This document shows positions 25,350 through 37,994 of a DNA stretch of 64,000 nt, piece after piece. The notes beneath the pieces were generated by a model, which was given only the letters and a program-made list of their open reading frames with translations, had not been told where the DNA came from and searched no databases. Made by a program: the position numbers and the translations under genes. Origin of the DNA: Isoetes taiwanensis (Eukaryota; Streptophyta; Lycopodiopsida; Isoetales; Isoetaceae); NCBI GenBank assembly GCA_021234155.1, contig JAJEKV010000053.1, forward strand, positions 9,121,798 through 9,185,797, in the 5' to 3' direction. The number at the start of each line of letters is the position of its first letter. The stretch's first letter is position 1.

Positions 25350-26075
25350 AAACAGTAGTTCCCATAGTCGTGTATGTCACCTGCTTTATGCAATGGTACA
25401 ACTCTATTCAGTTGCCAAGCGGATGGAAAGCCATTAGCCAATGCATCATTTATCATGTTGGTCACTATTGTAAGCACTGTAGGGCCTGCCCATTTTATCA
25501 TTTCCGCTACCAGGCCAATTGCATCGGCTGCCCTGCCATAGGTCAGTTTACTGATACCTTCTTTGACATCCTCTTCAGTTAGGACCAAAATGTCACCTTG
25601 CTTTTGCATTCTATCATCTAACCCAGCAATGTGGTAGAGTTTACGAACCAGCGATAAGAGCGCATCACATCCAATTTTATTGTCTGTGGCCTCCTTGCCT
25701 TCAAGCGTGCCCAAAATTTGCGGGGGTCTATTAACAATTCATTTGCAAGTTCCTCTTGTTTTGTATTTATATATGCCCTTTTCTTCCTTGTGGTTAGCAT
25801 GCGGTATTCTTTCCTAATCTTATCCCTGTCCCTCCTTTTTGCTGATTTAAACTCTCTTAGCTTCTGCTTCCAGTCATTATCAAACCAGCTGTTGCAAGGT
25901 AAGCCTTTGGCTTTCCTTTTGGATTCAAAGCATTCCTTGGCTGCTCCTATGAGCATATATGTAAGCAGCATATTTATTCCATCAGCATCTGAGGGCCAGG
26001 TAATCTGGCTAGCTTTTCCTTCACATGTTGCCATAAATTTGTCCCTTTTTCTATGATACATTCCTTCAAACCTTA
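25350..26075 (-). pseudogene. LINE A ORF2, linker between endonuclease and RT
   Basis: The minus strand encodes the conserved block KGLPCNSWFDNDWKQKLREF, then RKKRAYINTKQEELANELL, then FWARL; after a frameshift near 25640-25715 follow KLTYGRAADAIGLVAEMIKWAGP and AWQLNRVVPLHKAGD. The same order is found in LINEs C, D and E. It is disrupted by at least two frameshifts. Confidence 0.8.
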
Positions 26076-26340
26076 TAGTATTTTGCAAACCTCAATATAC
26101 AGTATACAAAAACTTGTACAGGCATACCCCACAAACGAGGATCGCTATGTACGGTCCTGATCGAGGAATAAAGGGTAAATATGCCCATCCGACAGCTCTC
26201 GCTGCCCTACGTAACCCCCCGTGTGAATATGCACCCAAACCAAAGGGGGTTTCAGGGGGATTTTAATTTAAATGCATTGAATGCAATGGTTGGTAATTAT
26301 GTGTTTGTTGTTATATCAAAAAAAAATTTGGGCCCTTCGG
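26075..26340 (+). repeat. Dispersed repeat family R, copy 1
   Basis: Shares order and sequence with 54165-54310 (+) and, inverted, with 53884-54115. Landmarks are tatagtattttgcaaa, cacaaacgagga, the cccgtgtgaatatgcaccca block, a ggggg run, then a run of A and the palindrome gggcccttcgggccc. Confidence 0.75.
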
Positions 26341-29220
26341 GCCCTAACAAAAGGAAAAATAGATAAACTTTAAGGGCGTAAATATTAATTATTAATTCAA
26401 GAGATTGTATAAAACATCAAGGACATTACATTACATTACATTTTCATTTAATACAATGCATTTTTAGCTGGAAATAGTTGTAACATTTGAAATGCACAAA
26501 TGGCCATCCAGCGGATATATAGCACGACTGGAGCTGCCTTCTTGAGTTCCTTAGAAATATCTAGCATAGGTCCAGGATCTCCGACATCAAAACAAAGTAC
26601 TGTATTTTCATAGATTATATCCACAAAACTATTGAAACTTGGAGTATACCTTTTGATCCAAAATGTTCCATGTTTGCACAAATCATGAAAATGGGTCAAA
26701 GATTAGCAATAACTACTACACCCTTCAAAGTTTAATGATATAGCTTGTAGGAATATGGATATGCAATGTCTAAGATCTCCGCCTTCTTACGTCTTCAAGT
26801 TACAAACCAAAGACAAACTAATTTCAAATCTCAAATGACAAATATAACACGTCCTCATATTTAGTTAGCAAGTTTATATTTAATAGTAGGTTTACTTTAC
26901 AATCGAGAAACAACTTAATTGTATATATGGACCTCAACGTAAATGTAATGGCAACAAAAGGTCTCCACTTATCCGCTCCATGTAAAGCGGCATTTTTTAT
27001 CGGCAGCCCATAGATTGAAATATCGTCTCCATCCTTCGGGGAGGACTAGCAATGCTTCCCACCAGGTTTTGAGAAGTTAACCTGGTTTCAATAAGCTATT
27101 CAATCGGAGAAATTATCTGAGAAAATACGAGCGAAATAAATACAAAAATTTTGAAGCATCCATACAATCCACGTTTATATGCATTGTGCTTCTCACAAGT
27201 ATAGCCTAAGGTCATCTATTCTTTGAATAATGCAAAATATGTTGGCAATATATGAGTGCATGAGATTAAATAAACATGCATAAAGACAAGCAGGCTCTCT
27301 ACTTTTAGATAGTACTAAGCAGCAAAGCCATGTGCAATGCAAAATCAGAACACCTTGAAATTGAAGTACATGATGGTTTGGACACAGGCGACTTAGGGAT
27401 ATTAGAAAATGATGCTATTATGCTATTATGATGATATTAGAATTATTTACCACTAGTTGCATCTTGTTTGCATGGATATGGGCTGATTGTAGTTGTTGTA
27501 GAGGAGAATTATTTATCACTAGTTGCAAACCTGGATTGCAAGGCTGGGAAGGTGATCATTCATAGCTGTAAAAGCTTTGCCATGCTTTATGTCTGCTAGC
27601 AATTGCATTTGTTAGAGGAGGCAATTAACTATTGAAACATGAATGATATTAACCTGCAAGAGTTTGAACTCCAGCTAAGCTCCCATTTTGCTTTTGCTCT
27701 CTTGCTTGTGATTATGCTTGCATTTCTACAAAGGCCATGTATGTAAAGGCACAATGTTTGCAACCCATAAAACTTAGCATGTTCCTCTGAGAATTCCTGC
27801 AACACATGTAGATGCAAATAGGTAAGAAAAATGGAAAACAAAAGATGTATAGCATCATATGTTGTGTAGAACTCAGAAAACGTTTACTACCTTTTGCAAT
27901 GCGATATCCAAAGTTGACAAGTTTTACATTACATCTCTCCAACAAATAGTAAAATAACAACAAAGAAGTAATATATTATATTCTCATAAATTGCAATGTT
28001 GCCTGTCATCCAAGCAATTCCGTTCAAGCTATGAATGTGTAAAATGTATAATGTCCGAAAAGCTCTTATTTCTACATCCTGTTTTAGTCATTTAGAGTGC
28101 AACTTTACCAATGTGCAATGCGTGAAAGTTCTAAATTGTTAATTCGATAACCGCCTTTTATGGGACTCTTGAGCATTAAAATGCTACATAAAGCCAAGCT
28201 AGGACACAGTAATAACAAAGTTTCAAAGTTGTAAGCGAGTTCATTCATTGCAAGGCAACCCGCTTAACAAAGAGTAGAAGGCAAATGAAGAATGGAACAC
28301 ATACACAAGCTCCTTCGACCGTCTATGTTGCGTAATGGCAACTCAGACATTGTGAAGTGAACTAGAGAGTTCAAATAGAAATAAGTTGCAACCGGTTAAT
28401 AAGCATTTTCTTGCGGACCAAAGCTGATATATGTAGGCTGTACCTTGAACGATGTGGATGGCTTAATCACATGCATGCTTAGAAAAATTTAATGGCGAAG
28501 CCCAAAGATTCGGACATTGCCCATTCTACATCGCGGTGCCATAGAATGACAACACAACCGAGATAGATAGAGGAGGCTTAAATAGGCATGAGCATACACA
28601 CCGAGTAAATACCTCAACACTTCGAAATTAACATTGCGGGAGAGAAAATGAAGATTCGTTATGCTCCAAAGATCACTAGAATTCAAAGATGCTACGAGAA
28701 TATAGACATTAATAGGTTTATAAGGAAAAAAATAGATCAGCTTTCCCGTATGGATTAAGCGGGCATACATAGCATAAATCCCGGATGACAACCCGCTAGA
28801 CCTAAGGCTAACCGTTGAAGAAGGATCACGCAAATTACATTTGAATGAAGTGGAATCCAACACCATTGGGAAAAGAACTAGCAATGCTTCCCAGGCGGTT
28901 CGTTAGTCATCAACAAAGGCATAAGCCCCAAAGCTGCTTCAATCGATCGGCCTTCCAAGAATCGAAATCCGGAATCTTCTGCCGCTGTTAGGTTATCCAA
29001 GGAAAATATTTTAATATCACAAATTTAATAAAAAAACAAACATGCAAGGGGAAATACCTACAACCACAGGATTTGCCTTCTTCTTGGAAATCAATGGCTT
29101 AAAAGAAGGTGCACTCTATAAATACTGTTTAGTACATGCAGATGAATACAACGGCTAAATCATAGGAAAACCATGTAAAAAAGCGTACAAAAACACAAAA
29201 GAAACCCCCTGTTATAATGC
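26075..29220. mobile_element. Unclassified ~3.1-kb insertion within LINE A
   Basis: This interval separates the endonuclease end (...ATSDH, 29296-29305, with PLVLDVQF continuing in another frame) from the following LINE segment. Its left 265 bp (26075-26340) is a copy of a dispersed repeat also present at 53884-54310, containing gggcccttcgggccc. The remainder has only unrecognised short frames (26448-26699 and 28489-28884, minus). A sequence like actagcaatgcttccca occurs at 27047 and 28876. No target duplication or terminal repeat could be defined. Confidence 0.4.
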
Positions 29221-29221
29221 T

Positions 29222-29998
29222 ACATATACTCATGAAACCCTTGTGCTCTGTACCACCCTGCTGCATGGAATTATACATGAATTGCACATCTAGCACTAAT
29301 GGTCTGAAGTAGCATATGTATTGTCTATATAAAAACTATGCATTGTATCCATCATATGTGTTCCTGCTAGTGCAAAATCGACCACGCTGCTGCCTTTTCC
29401 CATAGAGCCAATGGAAGTACAATTACCAGAGTTTGGGAATTTTTGAATACCATTCAAGATAATTAAATTCAGTCCGCTGCACATGTTAAGAAGGTGCGCA
29501 CCTTGTGGGTTTGTCTCCTTATCTTCAGTTATGCGTGATAGTCCTAGTTCAGCAACATCATGCTCACTGGCTGGCTCCACCCATATGGGCTCTCCCCGCT
29601 GCAAATGAATGCTTGCTTACTAGCAATTCTGCTATTAAAATCCCCAAGCAGCAATATATCACCTTGTTTGCTAAGTTCTAGTGCTTCCTGTTCTAGATGA
29701 TAAAAAGGAGTCATCTTTATCCATGTCTGTCCTTCTATATACTGGTGATTCCCGAGGAGGATAATAGCAACCTGCAACATAGATTCTACCACCTGTCCCT
29801 TTGCCTTCTATCCAAATGTGTTGTTTTGATCTGCCCTTATTCACAACGGTGAATAGATGCGCTATTTCGTGCTTGGCATAACATGCTATACCTCCTGTCC
29901 CTCTGTATTTCCACCCTTTGTAATTCCAAACTGACTGCAGTAATTGAAAGCCTGGTATTTCCACCGTCCCCTGCCCTTCATGCTCATGTGTTTCTAAC
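29222..29998 (-). pseudogene. LINE A endonuclease (EEP/APE-type) remnant
   Basis: Encodes the N-terminal endonuclease that would nick the target. Visible on the minus strand are YKGWKYRGTGGIACYAKH, the IYVAGCYYPPR strand, LLLGDFNSRIASKQ with the catalytic D-x-N pair, and ...TSDH with the catalytic Asp-His near 29296. Frames change at about 29670 and 29600. The first part of the domain is missing: the copy stops at the tail of the neighbouring LINE at 30001. Confidence 0.8.
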
Positions 29999-30099
29999 AG
30001 GGGGGGAGGGAGAGAGAGAAATGAAATGAAATGAAATGTTGTATTTCTTACGTCTGTAGACCACCAGGTCTATGAGACGATCAATGTACATATTCAACG

Positions 30100-33000
30100 T
30101 TATAAAAGATATCCTCTAATGCATCTTCTGACAAGAATGCATTAGACTCTTCCCATCTCTCATCATGTATAACATTACAATCTTTAATACTCATTAACTG
30201 TTCTCTCTGTATCAATATTTCCTTCAAGTATTTCCCAATGTGATGTCGGGCATATCAAAGAATTCCAACAAAGAGTTTGAATGGATCTTGTACTTATCTC
30301 GAATCCACGAGTATGGCCGGGCACCTTACGATGACATGTAATTCATCTTCTACTTCTCCCATATTGCATACTTTGCAAAATCTCAATTCATGGGGAATAT
30401 TACTCCAACGTCCTACTTCAACCCCAAGCCTATGGGAGCTAAGCCGCATCCCCGCTTATCATCATGCGGCCAAAAAGACACACCTTCCTTGAGGTATTTG
30501 GCCTCTTGGAGAGTGGGATTTATATCTTGTCTATAGAAATGTTTTTTGTCTCCTGACTCTCCAACTTCTTCTAATGAGGTGCTCATGCACCCACTCTCTT
30601 AGATTGCCCTTATTCTCACGCATACCATGAATGTCCATCCCCACTTCCTCATCCATTCCCTAATATCTCGAAAATACCATCCCTTGTCTCTTGTTTCTTC
30701 TAATGCTAGCCTTGGTAAGCTATCTTCGGCATATCAAATAGCAACTTAGAGATATATGTAAGTGTTCTGCATAGGGGCTTCACCTCTAGTGGCATCATGC
30801 CACACTCTACAAGTAGCATATCATATGGAGTTTGAGCTTTAGTACCCAATTCTGTTCTCAAGAACTTCTTACGCACTTTCTCAACCTTTTTCCGAGATTC
30901 TCTGAGATAATCCGGCCCCATACTTCACACCCATAGAGCAAAACTGTTTGGACCAGCACTTTCGATATAATGTGCGCTTCATGCTAAAGTCCCATATTTC
31001 TGCTTTTTTCCACTTTTTTGCATGCTATATAGTGCTTTCAGGGCCCCCATTTACTCTATGCTCAACAAAGCCGAGTTCCAAATATGCCCCTTGTCCACAT
31101 GTATCCCTAGATACTTATATGAGGTGACAATTTCCACGGGTTCTCCATGATAGAGGAATTTAAGATGATCTACTTTATTTGTCCCAAATACCATCATCTT
31201 AGTCTTTGACATATTTACCCTCATACTTTTACGTTCCACAAAATGTGCCAGTAGCATCTAAATGCTTCGCATGCCTTCCACCGAGCGGAAAGAAGAACAA
31301 CATCATCAAAGATATAAGAGCAACAGAACCATGCATCTAAACAATGGGGTCCCCTCCCATGTATTCGGACATCCAAGCACCCCAATTGGTCTATGAATAG
31401 GCCAAATAGTGTGGGCGACAATGGGCACCCTTGCTTCACTCCAATATTACTTTCTACCACATCTGCATTGCTCAATGTAGGGGATGATAGCTGTACCAAA
31501 ACTTTATCATAAAGTATCTTCACCGCATGTCTAAGCTCAATTGGTACCCCTAGGGCCTCCATCCTCTCCCACAAATTACTCACGAGATCACCGTGTCAAA
31601 TGCCTTAGCATAATCAACAAAAGAGCATAAAGGGTTTTTTTTACCCTTAACCGAATCAACCATAGCTTCGCAAAGTAACCAAATGATCAACTGTAGATCT
31701 TTTTGGTCTAAAAGCACTGCCTGTCCAGTGGCTCTAACATTATGTTTTTCAGCCAAGGTGCTCAATTTACAATTCAGCATAGCAGCAAATAATTTGGCAT
31801 ATAAACTACTAACCAGAATCATTCGGTAATTTCGAGGATCATTCTCATCTCCAGCTTTATGCAAGGGGATAACTCTGTTCAGGTTGCCAAATCTTGGAAA
31901 CCCTTTGCGCAAAACATTGTTAAATAATGACAACAATGCAGCATGTATTGAGTTACCTGCCCATTTGAACATTTCAGCTACCAGCCCAATTGAATCAGCC
32001 GCTTTCCCGTTGGCAAGATGACTTAACCCTTCTTCTAAGTCTTCCAAATCAAAGCACCAGCCTACATCCTGTAAGTCAATATTACCGACATTGGCCTCCG
32101 GCATGTGATACAGCTTACGCACTTGGCTTAATAAAGCCATGGTTTCCAGGTGGGTCTCCTGCTTCATCTTAGGCTTAAGCTCATTCCAGAATTTTTTGGG
32201 ATCTGCTATAGTGTCACGGATCAGCTCCTGCTGTCTCTGATATACATACTTTTTCTTTTTTGATTTCGTGAGTGCAAAATATTCTTTCTTTAATCTCTGT
32301 CTATCTTCCCCCCTTGCCTGCTTAAATGCCTCTCTTTTTGCTCTACAAGACGCATCAAACCAACTATTGCATGGCAATCCCTTCATCTTTCTGCGTGAGA
32401 CAAAACAATCAGTGGCAACATCTAGAACTAACTCTGCAATCTTGTCACTTAATTTATCAGTGTCGCTGGGCCAATTTGTTGTGGAGGCTCTTGCCTCACA
32501 CTTCTTCATATAGCTTTCCACTTTATGATATTTCATACGTATGCGAGGCTTAGAGACACCACGTGCCTGGTGGCATGTGTAATTCTTGGTGCTTAACACA
32601 ATCAAGTATCGATTGTATGATCCGAGATCTTTTCCATCTCTTCCCCTATAGACATATGTAACACCTGCTTACGGGATGTAGCAAGAACGAGATCAACAAC
32701 ACTTGCATTTCTGCATGTGCACTTACCTGTACCTGGAAACCTTTGTGTGCCATTATAAACCAATAAATCAAGCCCGCTGCACATATTAAGCACATGGTTG
32801 CCTTGGGGTGTAGGCCATCTTATTCTATCTGTCGTGGTTCTACTCCATCCTTCCTGGGATACTTCCTTATCATCAAGCATCTCAACCCATACGGGATCCC
32901 CTTCCATGCTAGCGATAGCTGCTTGTTTGGTAGCAATGCGCCCGTTGAAATCTCCTAATAAGAGAACATCACCATCTGGCAGCAATGAAAGCACATCCTG

Positions 33001-33387
33001 TTCTAAGCTAAAAAAGGGGTCATCCGCGATCCGTGGTCCGAGTCATAAATCGGTGATTCTCTCGTGAAAGTAACATCCCGCCACAAAGATCTTACCTTTC
33101 TGGCCTTGTAACTCCACCCAGATATGCTGCAATGATCCTCTTTCATTCATTATTTTCACCAGGTGTTTCATGCCTGACCTTACATAGCATGCAATCCCGC
33201 CATGTCCTTTTAGGCGCCAGCCTTTATTGTGCCAAACGGAGTGCAACAGTGTAAACCCATGTATGTCTGGTAAACCTTTTTCTTCATTTTCACAAGTTTC
33301 TAAGAAGAACAAAACATCTACATTTGAAAATAGATCATCTACTACATCTATTTTATACTGACTAATAGAATTTATGTTCCAACACAT
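30100..33387 (-). pseudogene. LINE C ORF2 (endonuclease-RT), frameshifted
   Basis: Starts with ATG at 33387, 22 bases after the ORF1 stop region, reading MCWNINSISQYKIDVVDD. The endonuclease has GGIACYVRSG, LLLGDFNGRIATKQ and ISDH (33387-32602). The linker-RT segment 31580-32605 has KGLPCNSWFDASCR, ANGKAADSIGLVAEMFKWAG and LNRVIPLHKAGDENDPRNYR. RT continues at 31221-31583 with NIGVKQGCPLSPTLFGLFID. The C-terminal region to about 30100 is heavily broken. At least four frameshifts are needed, so this copy cannot make a full protein. Confidence 0.85.
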
Positions 33388-33408
33388 TATCCTAGTGGTC
33401 TCAAATAC

Positions 33409-34284
33409 CTATGCATTTTCTGGATTTTCCACCATGACCTTCCCCCGTCGCCAGTACGCTTTTTTCCCCGCTTGCCTTGCTTCCTTGAGGATCTGCACCT
33501 GTTCCTTGTACTCTTGAAACTGGTTCTTAGTAAGATCATCATTGATCCAGATCTTCTTTCCCTTGAGCATGGTCTTCTTTTTCAGTATATTAATCTTGTC
33601 TTCCTTTGATCTGAATTTGACAATAATGTGACGATCCCTATCAGTTTGCTTGCCAATCCGAAATGCATCTGTAATGCCTGAATCTATCACCGCCAGTTCA
33701 TTTTCACAAAACGCCTGAACAATGTCTTTGGTCTTTTCTCTGGTCTGTTCCGGTATGCCAATCAAACGGATGTTCAATGCTTTTTCTCTCCTTCCTTGCT
33801 CTTCTATAAAAGCTGATAATTGCTTTTGGATTCCAGAGATGTCCTTTTCTTCCTGCTCTTCTACATCATCTTCACAATCACTATCTTCACTCAAAACCTC
33901 TTGCTTGAAAGCTTCAAATTCTGCTTTAATCCCCTTCTTGAACTGCTCTAATTCCATTATCATATTGTGCTGACATTTCTCCACTTCTGCTTGCACATGA
34001 GCTGACAAGAAAGATTTCAAATCACTTACCATGTTTTGGACAGAGGCCTCCATTGATGTCTTCATAGACAGGGTTGAGAATTCCATGGCTGCCCTCATCT
34101 GGCCAACGGCATCTAACAGATCTTGCTTGGTCACTGCACTCTCAGTTTTCTCTGGAGCTTCCGATTCTGTGGAGGAAAAAACCAGGTTCCCTGTTTTCTT
34201 GATACTTCGGCTCCCCTGTTCCGGCACCGAGTCGATGATCGACCCGGCATCCTCGGTTCCCTCTTTTTGTTTACGCGGTCCCAT
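33409..34284 (-). CDS. LINE C ORF1 protein (coiled coil + RRM-like, L1 ORF1p type)
   Basis: An intact 291-codon frame. Known L1-type ORF1 proteins trimerise through a coiled coil and bind element RNA. Here residues about 1-50 are polar, about 50-180 are helix- and acid-rich with a coiled-coil look (the EEQEEKDISGIQKQL stretch), and about 185-285 match the ORF1p RRM and C-terminal layout: ALNIRLIGIPEQ, DAFRIGKQ, HIIVKFRSKEDK, LKGKKIWINDDLTK and the EARQAGKKAYWRRGK end. It ends TAG, 22 bases before the ORF2 ATG. This ORF1 type is common in animal L1/Tx1 elements; many plant L1s instead carry a CCHC ORF1. Confidence 0.85.
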   Translation of the reverse strand: MGPRKQKEGTEDAGSIIDSVPEQGSRSIKKTGNLVFSSTESEAPEKTESAVTKQDLLDAVGQMRAAMEFSTLSMKTSMEASVQNMVSDLKSFLSAHVQAEVEKCQHNMIMELEQFKKGIKAEFEAFKQEVLSEDSDCEDDVEEQEEKDISGIQKQLSAFIEEQGRREKALNIRLIGIPEQTREKTKDIVQAFCENELAVIDSGITDAFRIGKQTDRDRHIIVKFRSKEDKINILKKKTMLKGKKIWINDDLTKNQFQEYKEQVQILKEARQAGKKAYWRRGKVMVENPENA

Positions 34285-34481
34285 CTACGGTCCGTTTCTT
34301 TTTGCCATTTGCTTACTACCCGTTTGTCCTATACACAAATTCCGAAAATGCCAATTCTGAGACTATCAAACTGAATCAAAAGTATTGATGTTATACACCG
34401 TTGGAAAGAGCTTCGATAAGCTTTCCAACGAGCCCAACCGTTGCAATCGACCGCAATGGCTTTCTGAAGTTACGAAACCCT

Positions 34482-34625
<144 letters not shown>

Positions 34626-34675
34626 GAAGTGTATTAAGTCTAGGGAGGCCTCAAAGGCCCAAAGACATCAAAATT

Positions 34676-37600
34676 TTAAACATGATCATAAAAAAGTAGA
34701 TGAGTCTCAGAATCCTCATCTAACTCATCACTCTCACTCTGTATGTCAACATCTTCTAGTATACTATTCAATCTTTTCAGACAACTCTCTCTATGTTGTA
34801 AAAGTTCTAATAGATAGTCACCAATCTTCCCTCCATCTATGGAGAAGAAGGTCTGGAGATCTTGTGCATGAATCCCATGTTGCATTCTCAGTGAATAGTA
34901 TGCACTGCATCTTAGTAATGCATGATCTTCATCTTCCACTTGGTCCTCGCCATAAACTTTACAATATCTCTCACTTCTTGGTATGATTTGGTCCCATCTG
35001 CCAGTCTCCACTCCTAGACGGTGTGAGCTAAGACGAATCCTGCCCAATGCATGTCTTTTCTTGATTGAGATATTGTCCTGTAAATACTTAGCTGCTACTA
35101 GCCCAGGGTTCATCTGTTGTTTGTACAGGATCATTTTCGTTTTAGGCTGCGACCACATCTTCTTGTATACTTTATCTAAAACCCATTGCCTCAGATTCTT
35201 TCCCTCTAGTAATGCTTCCTCCCATCGGATATCCCATCTATCCAGCCATCTAATAGCATCCTGAAACCATCCTTTATCTTTGCTAGCTGATAAAGCCTTA
35301 TGTGGTAGCCGTGTATCATCCATCAAAGTTAACTTCTTTAAATACCGAATACATCGAATCATGGCTTCTCCTTCTAGAGGTAATAAGCCACATTCCGTCA
35401 GCATCATTTGATAGGGTGTTTGGGCCTTAACTCCCAGTTCAAGGCGTATGAATTTCTTTTGTATCTGTTCAAGATCATCCCATAGTCCACGTGGAAGACT
35501 GGGCCCCCATACCTCACTGCCATATAGAGCTACACTTTGTACCAAAGATTCAAAGAGTCCTTTTTTAAGTGGCCAAGCCCATAAGTGCGCTTCCCTGCAT
35601 AGGCTTTGCATAGCATAGAGTGCTTTATGGCTGCCATCTATTCTCTGATGAATGCAGGCGTTCCATCTGTGATTCCTGTGGAAAATCAGCCCTAGATATT
35701 TATAAGAATCACAAGTACTTACCATTTGGTCTTTATATCTGAACGAAGTTTCTTGTTTTAATGCTCCCACTGTCATGATATTTGATTTATCCAGGTTTAC
35801 TTGCATCCCTGTGGCATCACAGAACCGGGCCAGCCCATCTAGATGCTGTTGCATATGCTTCACAGAGCGAGCAAAGATGACCACATCATCTGCATACATC
35901 AGAAGCTGGATTACATAGCCATGAATCTCTATTCCACCTGGGCAGTTATCTTGTAGCCATTTTTCCAAGCTATCAATGAATAAACCGAACAGCGTGGGGG
36001 ACATTGGGCAGCCTTGCTTGACCCCAATGTTGCTACTAACATATTCTCGTTTGTCTAATGAGAGAGGAAATGACAATTGTATCAATACCTGCTCATACAA
36101 TCTTTGTACTGCCTCTCGCAACTGCTCCGGTACCTGTAGCTTATCCAATCTCCTCCATAGCTGCGATCTAGGTACTTTGTCAAAAGCCTTCCTAAAATCT
36201 ATGAAGGCTACATACACTGGTTTCTTCGTGCCTTTGACTGTCTCAAATATAGTCTTGAGTACCAGTAAGTGATCGATTGTAGATCGGCCTGCTCTGAATC
36301 CAGCTTGTGTTTCTGCTCTTATGTTATTTGTTTCAGCCCACAGACTTATTTTTCTCTCTAATATAGATGCAAGAAGTTTTGAGAGTAAGCTGCTCACCAA
36401 TATGGTTCTATAATTTCCTATATCATTGATATCACCTTCTTTATGGACTGGAACCACTCGGTTAACTTGCCATTGCTCAGGCAAGCCATGTGCCAGTGCT
36501 TTGGAAAACAAGTCTGCTATGACATAGTGCAGCTTTGGGCCTGCCCATTTCAAGTGTTCCGCACATAAGCCTTGTGAATCTTTTGCTGTGCCATTGGATT
36601 GATGGTCAATACCATCTGAAACATCTTCAGCCGTGATCACAAGATGGAGTCCTCCCTGTTGTCTGATATTGGGATGTTCTCCAGAACTATGGTATAGACG
36701 GTGCACATATTGCCATAATATTTCTGCTGTAATTGGAAATTCTGTTTGCCTATTCTTACGGATAGTATTCCAAAAACTTTTTGGATCCGAGACATAGTTT
36801 TGACATAAAAGCTCTTGCCGAGAATGGATAAATTGTCTCTTTTTCTGCCTAGTGATCTTCCTGTACTCCTTCTTATAATGTTCTTTCTCAGAATCAAGAC
36901 TCAGCTTCCATTTAAGCTTAGCATCCTTGCATGTCTGATCATACCATGCTTTACATGGCAGCCCCCATAAAATTCGTTTTGAAGTGAAAACTTCTTCAGC
37001 CACTGTTGATAGCAGTTTACTTAATTGTTTGCTAGCTATCGTTAGATCCGGATCCCAGTTTATCTCCTGTACCTTTTGCTCAATCATAGCCTGGTAACAT
37101 GCTTTTAGGCTTGGTTTCAGATAATATCTCTGTGTCTTATTTGTTTCAGTCACACCATAGTTTTTTCTAATGCTAAGAGTAAATAATAATGGGCAGTGAT
37201 CAGATTCTAAGTTTTCTTCTCCAACTCGAAAATCTGATATTTGATTTAGTGTGCGATCTGCCATCATGACATAATCGACTGTGCTCTTAGCACGGCATGT
37301 ATTTCTATGTGATGCTGGAAATCGTTCTAAGCCATTGCATATCAGCAAGTTTGCGCTGCAGCATAATGTGAGCAAGGATCGCCCTGTTTTTGTTACAATT
37401 TTATCATGAGATTGCCTGCTCCATCCTTTATTCATTAAATCGTCTTTATCCATTTGATCCAGCCAAAGAGGATCATCCATCTCGGTATATATTACTGCTT
37501 GCTTGCTTCCTGTTCTTCCATTAAAGTCCCCAGCCAAAATGATTTCGCCCTTGGATTGGAAACATATGATATCCTGTTCAAGATTGAAGAATATATCGTC

Positions 37601-37975
37601 TTTAGAGGCATCTGTTACAGCATAAATTCTTTTGTGTCTTGGTGCAAAATAGCATATAGCCATATAATAGGAAGCATGCAGCCCATTAATTTCTATTCAG
37701 ATGTATTGCCCATTCTTATCTTGCTTAATCCCTTTCACAAGGTTTCTGTAACATGGTCTTGTGTAGCATGCAATTCCACCATTTCCATTATCCATTGCCT
37801 TAAATCTCTTACATCTTACTGAATATGTTAATTCAAAACCTGGTATTTCTGGTAAAGCATACAATTCATGTTCCTTAGTCTCCGTAAAAGCATATCAGAT
37901 CTATTTTCTCTAGATTATCCTGCATAGTTACCACTTTATCAACCGTCAATCTGTTAATATTCCATACAGCTATGT
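34676..37975 (-). pseudogene. LINE D ORF2 (endonuclease-RT), 995 codons open but N-terminus broken
   Basis: From 37663 to 34676 a single frame contains, in order, the endonuclease C-terminal half (ILAGDFNGRTGSKQ, ESDHCPLLF), the linker (GLPCKAWYDQTCK, RQELLCQNYVSDPKSFW), RT (GFRAGRSTIDHLL at about residue 456, FIDFRKAFDKVPR, NIGVKQGCPMSPTLFG, YADDVV at about residue 590, KYLGLIF) and the C-terminal zinc region CKVYGEDQVEDEDHALLRC. The second Cys of the usual C-x2-C is Tyr here. The upstream 300 bp has stops in the frame that would encode the start of the endonuclease. The long open frame suggests a fairly recent copy. Confidence 0.85.
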
Positions 37976-37994
37976 TCAAGCCTCCCACGCTTTC

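Larger units (their letters stand above)
20751..29998 (-). mobile_element. LINE A: non-LTR retrotransposon split by two insertions
   Basis: The 3' end is marked by a (GAAT)n tail at 20751-20770 and a 3' hairpin at 20781-20812. Coding remnants of ORF2 read on the minus strand are: endonuclease (about 29222-29990), the region before RT (25350-26075), RT (about 21975-22517) and the C-terminal CCHC region (20853-21971). Insertions lie at 22523-25327 (solo LTR) and about 26075-29220. The 5' end abuts the tail of LINE C at 30001. That the pieces at 20751-26075 and 29222-29998 are one element is inferred from order, orientation and the complementary missing segment. Confidence 0.75.

Noticed and set aside
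26075-26110. Apparent LINE coding continuation (LRFAKYYKV on the minus strand) upstream of LINE A
   Set aside because: The same bases occur in repeat R at 54060-54115, so the resemblance to the LINE protein is coincidental and marks the insertion boundary instead.
28489-28884. 131-codon open frame (minus) inside the insertion in LINE A
   Set aside because: No recognisable motif; long frames arise by chance and there is no supporting splice or promoter signal.
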